Source: Longitalea luteola (GTDB taxonomy: Bacteria; Bacteroidota; Bacteroidia; Chitinophagales; Chitinophagaceae). Taken from it: DNA of 64,000 bases. How positions within the stretch are numbered: the stretch's first letter is position 1; every line of letters begins with the position of its first letter. The notes under the pieces were generated by a model that was not told the DNA's origin, did no database searches, and worked only from the letters and a program-made list of their open reading frames with translations. Positions 62,092-64,000 of this stretch are shown in pieces. Location: positions 186,001 to 250,000 of the forward strand of contig NZ_JAFIQX010000009.1 of assembly GCF_017356035.1 (NCBI RefSeq), in the 5' to 3' direction. The position numbers and the translations under genes are program-made.

Positions 62092-64000
62092 TTAGAAAGT
62101 GATGTTTAAGTTCACTCCATACCGCTTTGTACTTGGGGCGCCACCGGTGTCAACGCCTTGTGTACCACTTCCAATGACAGAGTTCATGTCGGGATCGAAA
62201 TTCGTGTACCTGGGAACATTGGGCGCCAGGTACCACAGATTGCGGCCGTTAACCGTTAAGGTAACCGTACTTAATTTGAGCGCGCCCACCCATTTCGCCG
62301 GTAGCGTATAGCCCAAACTAATCTCCCGCAACCGGTAAACAGTACCATCAAACACCATATATTCAAAAGCCCCATTGGTAGCAAAGCTGGCGCCGGTACC
62401 TGCCGTGAAAAACAGATCATTCGTGGTAACGCGGGTTTGGTTAGGCACTGTTTTCCCATTTACGATCATCGGTGTATAATGATTCAGGCCATCAGGCCCT
62501 GTGACCGGCGTGGGGTTACCATATATTCCGGTAATAACAGCGTTCTTCTCCCTGTCTTCCGTATCCCGGGTCACGCCTCTTCCTAACATGGTGCTAATAG
62601 TCTCGGAATAAAAATCACCGCCTTTCGTCAGATCAAAAAGCACATTCAACAAAAAGCCTTTGTAAGAAATAGTATTGGTAAGGCCCAGTTTAAAATCTGC
62701 ATTGGGATCGCCCACCATACCGTCGTTCGGATCCAGGAAAGGCATACCTGAGATCGGATTGATCAACAACTGGCCATCTTCTGAACGGGCCGAATAAGAA
62801 CCGCGCAGATAACCATAAGGATAACCGGCCTCGATCCAGTTGTAACCACCCAGCTGGCTGCGTGTTAAACCTTCTATCAGCTTCTCCACCGTATTTTCAT
62901 TTTTTGTGTATATACCGCGGACATCCCAACGAAAGTTACTGGTAACGACCGGACTAACATCCACCGATACCTCCCAGCCGGTATTGCGGATCTCGCCCAG
63001 ATTGGTATAAAAAGAACTGTATCCGGTTGTTTGTGGCAGCGCGATCGCATAGATGAGGTCGGTAGATCGTTTATCGTACCAGGTAGCTTCAAAACCCAAC
63101 CGCTGATTGAAGAAACGCATATCATATCCCAATTCAAGTTCCGTGGTAAACTCCGGTGTCAGTTCCGGGTCGTAGCTGGAGCCGCCCCTTGTTGCCAGTG
63201 GCTGCCCCAGGAAACCTGCCGCATTGAGATTGAAAATGGGTTCGCCATTATGTGGTGCAGCATCATTACCCACGCGGGCATAACCGGCACGGATCTTTCC
63301 GTAATCCAACCAGCGGGATTTAAGATTGAACGCTTCTGACCAAACGAGCGATCCGGAAATGCCGGGATAGAAATAACGTGCATTTTTATAAGGAAGCGTT
63401 GATGTAAGGTCAGTTCTTCCTGTAAGGTTGATGAATGCAAAGTTCCTGTAGCCGATAGACGCATCTCCAAAGAAGCCCACCAGTCTTCTTTTCGTTCTGT
63501 TATCATCGCTGAAGGTCTGCCGGCGGGTATTGGTAAGGGTAAATAAACCGGGGATAACAAAATCAACGCCATAGACCTGTTGGTGGCGGCTATTCCGTTC
63601 ATTTACATCGCTGCCCAAGGTAATATCCAGGCTCCAGTCCTTGAAAACCTTCGGACTGATCACCGCCACGAGCTTACCCTGGATCTCCTGCTGCCGGTTA
63701 AGCACTTCAGTAATTGTACCCAGCGAATTGTCGGCACTTCCATAAGAAGATTTGTCAATTACCTGATCCCTTGAAAGCGCATAGTTGTTAACACCAGCAT
63801 TGAAGTCAACTCTGATCCAGTTATTGAATTTATAGGAAGCTCGCACGTTTGCCACGATACGGTCATCGAAAGAGGTGATCACGTTGTGATATGCGCCCCA
63901 TACGGGGTTCGTATACTGACCATCGTTAAAGCCGATCTGTTGACCTGCTTTGTTTACAGAGGGCCAGCCGGCGATATCCCAGTTCCTGGCCATCGTATAG
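62092..64000 (-). CDS. SusC/RagA-family TonB-dependent transporter, partial at window edge
   Basis: The C-terminal 636 residues of a SusC-like barrel. The frame is still open at base 64000 (codons for Tyr-Thr precede the methionine at 63993), so signal peptide, carboxypeptidase-like domain and plug lie outside the window. Barrel features include YLRGSYSARSEDGQLLINPIS, FLLNVLFDLTKGGDFYSETIS and the terminal YGVNLNITF. It forms an import pair with the SusD-like protein. Confidence 0.92.
   Translation of the reverse strand, partial: YTMARNWDIAGWPSVNKAGQQIGFNDGQYTNPVWGAYHNVITSFDDRIVANVRASYKFNNWIRVDFNAGVNNYALSRDQVIDKSSYGSADNSLGTITEVLNRQQEIQGKLVAVISPKVFKDWSLDITLGSDVNERNSRHQQVYGVDFVIPGLFTLTNTRRQTFSDDNRTKRRLVGFFGDASIGYRNFAFINLTGRTDLTSTLPYKNARYFYPGISGSLVWSEAFNLKSRWLDYGKIRAGYARVGNDAAPHNGEPIFNLNAAGFLGQPLATRGGSSYDPELTPEFTTELELGYDMRFFNQRLGFEATWYDKRSTDLIYAIALPQTTGYSSFYTNLGEIRNTGWEVSVDVSPVVTSNFRWDVRGIYTKNENTVEKLIEGLTRSQLGGYNWIEAGYPYGYLRGSYSARSEDGQLLINPISGMPFLDPNDGMVGDPNADFKLGLTNTISYKGFLLNVLFDLTKGGDFYSETISTMLGRGVTRDTEDREKNAVITGIYGNPTPVTGPDGLNHYTPMIVNGKTVPNQTRVTTNDLFFTAGTGASFATNGAFEYMVFDGTVYRLREISLGYTLPAKWVGALKLSTVTLTVNGRNLWYLAPNVPRYTNFDPDMNSVIGSGTQGVDTGGAPSTKRYGVNLNITF

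Overview
The window reads as chromosomal DNA of a Bacteroidota bacterium, most likely of the Chitinophagaceae (Chitinophaga/Niastella type). The evidence is two SusC/SusD loci, a one-protein hybrid two-component sensor, type IX secretion sorting domains, LytTR regulators and promoter candidates with the Bacteroidota -7 element TAnnTTTG. I saw no tRNA, rRNA, CRISPR array, prophage or transposase gene.

Layout. 0.2-3.9 kb: an OmpR/HAMP two-component pair, a one-helix small protein and a universal stress protein. 4.0-6.7 kb: a LytTR regulator, its histidine kinase and a 38-residue membrane peptide, embedded in 7-bp repeat arrays and enclosed by a long inverted repeat. 6.7-12.1 kb: a MocR-type regulator with a candidate operator that recurs upstream of the next gene, a secreted PepSY-like protein, an M48 protease and a secreted unknown. 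12.2-14.1 kb: a serine hydrolase with five N-terminal tandem repeats. 14.4-25.4 kb (minus strand): an 11-subunit complex I operon nuoABCDHIJKLMN without nuoEFG, ending in an unknown proline/alanine-rich protein. 26.0-28.4 kb: an AhpD-like protein, a small membrane protein, a RidA-like protein, an ECF41-type sigma factor and a SnoaL-like protein. 28.5-37.9 kb: a RibD/DHFR-like reductase, a GlxA-type AraC regulator, an alpha/beta hydrolase, an AlkB/Ada-like alkylation repair pair, a parvulin, two serine hydrolases and a metallo-beta-lactamase-fold hydrolase.

38.2-55.2 kb is a pectin-type polysaccharide utilisation locus: hybrid sensor, SusC, SusD, a surface lipoprotein with a beta-helix-like domain, a GH28 polygalacturonase, and on the opposite strand two tandem paralogous beta-helix proteins with type IX sorting domains. 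The logic would be surface capture and cleavage of pectic glycan, import through SusCD, final hydrolysis by GH28, and induction by the hybrid sensor. 55.4-59.8 kb holds a YiiX-like hydrolase, a probable gene remnant, an unknown protein, a Crp-type regulator with an SDR reductase, and an ankyrin protein. 59.9-64.0 kb is a second SusCD locus whose SusC runs off the window.

The strongest unexplained signal is a set of tandem arrays, mostly of 7-bp period, in at least eleven intergenic spacers. Each site has its own sequence, but the period and the fixed-core-plus-variable-bases design are shared, and several arrays touch a start or stop codon. Other leads are the long inverted repeat around the LytTR module, the 28-bp-spaced MocR operator pair, the 38-residue peptide and the ECF41-type operon.
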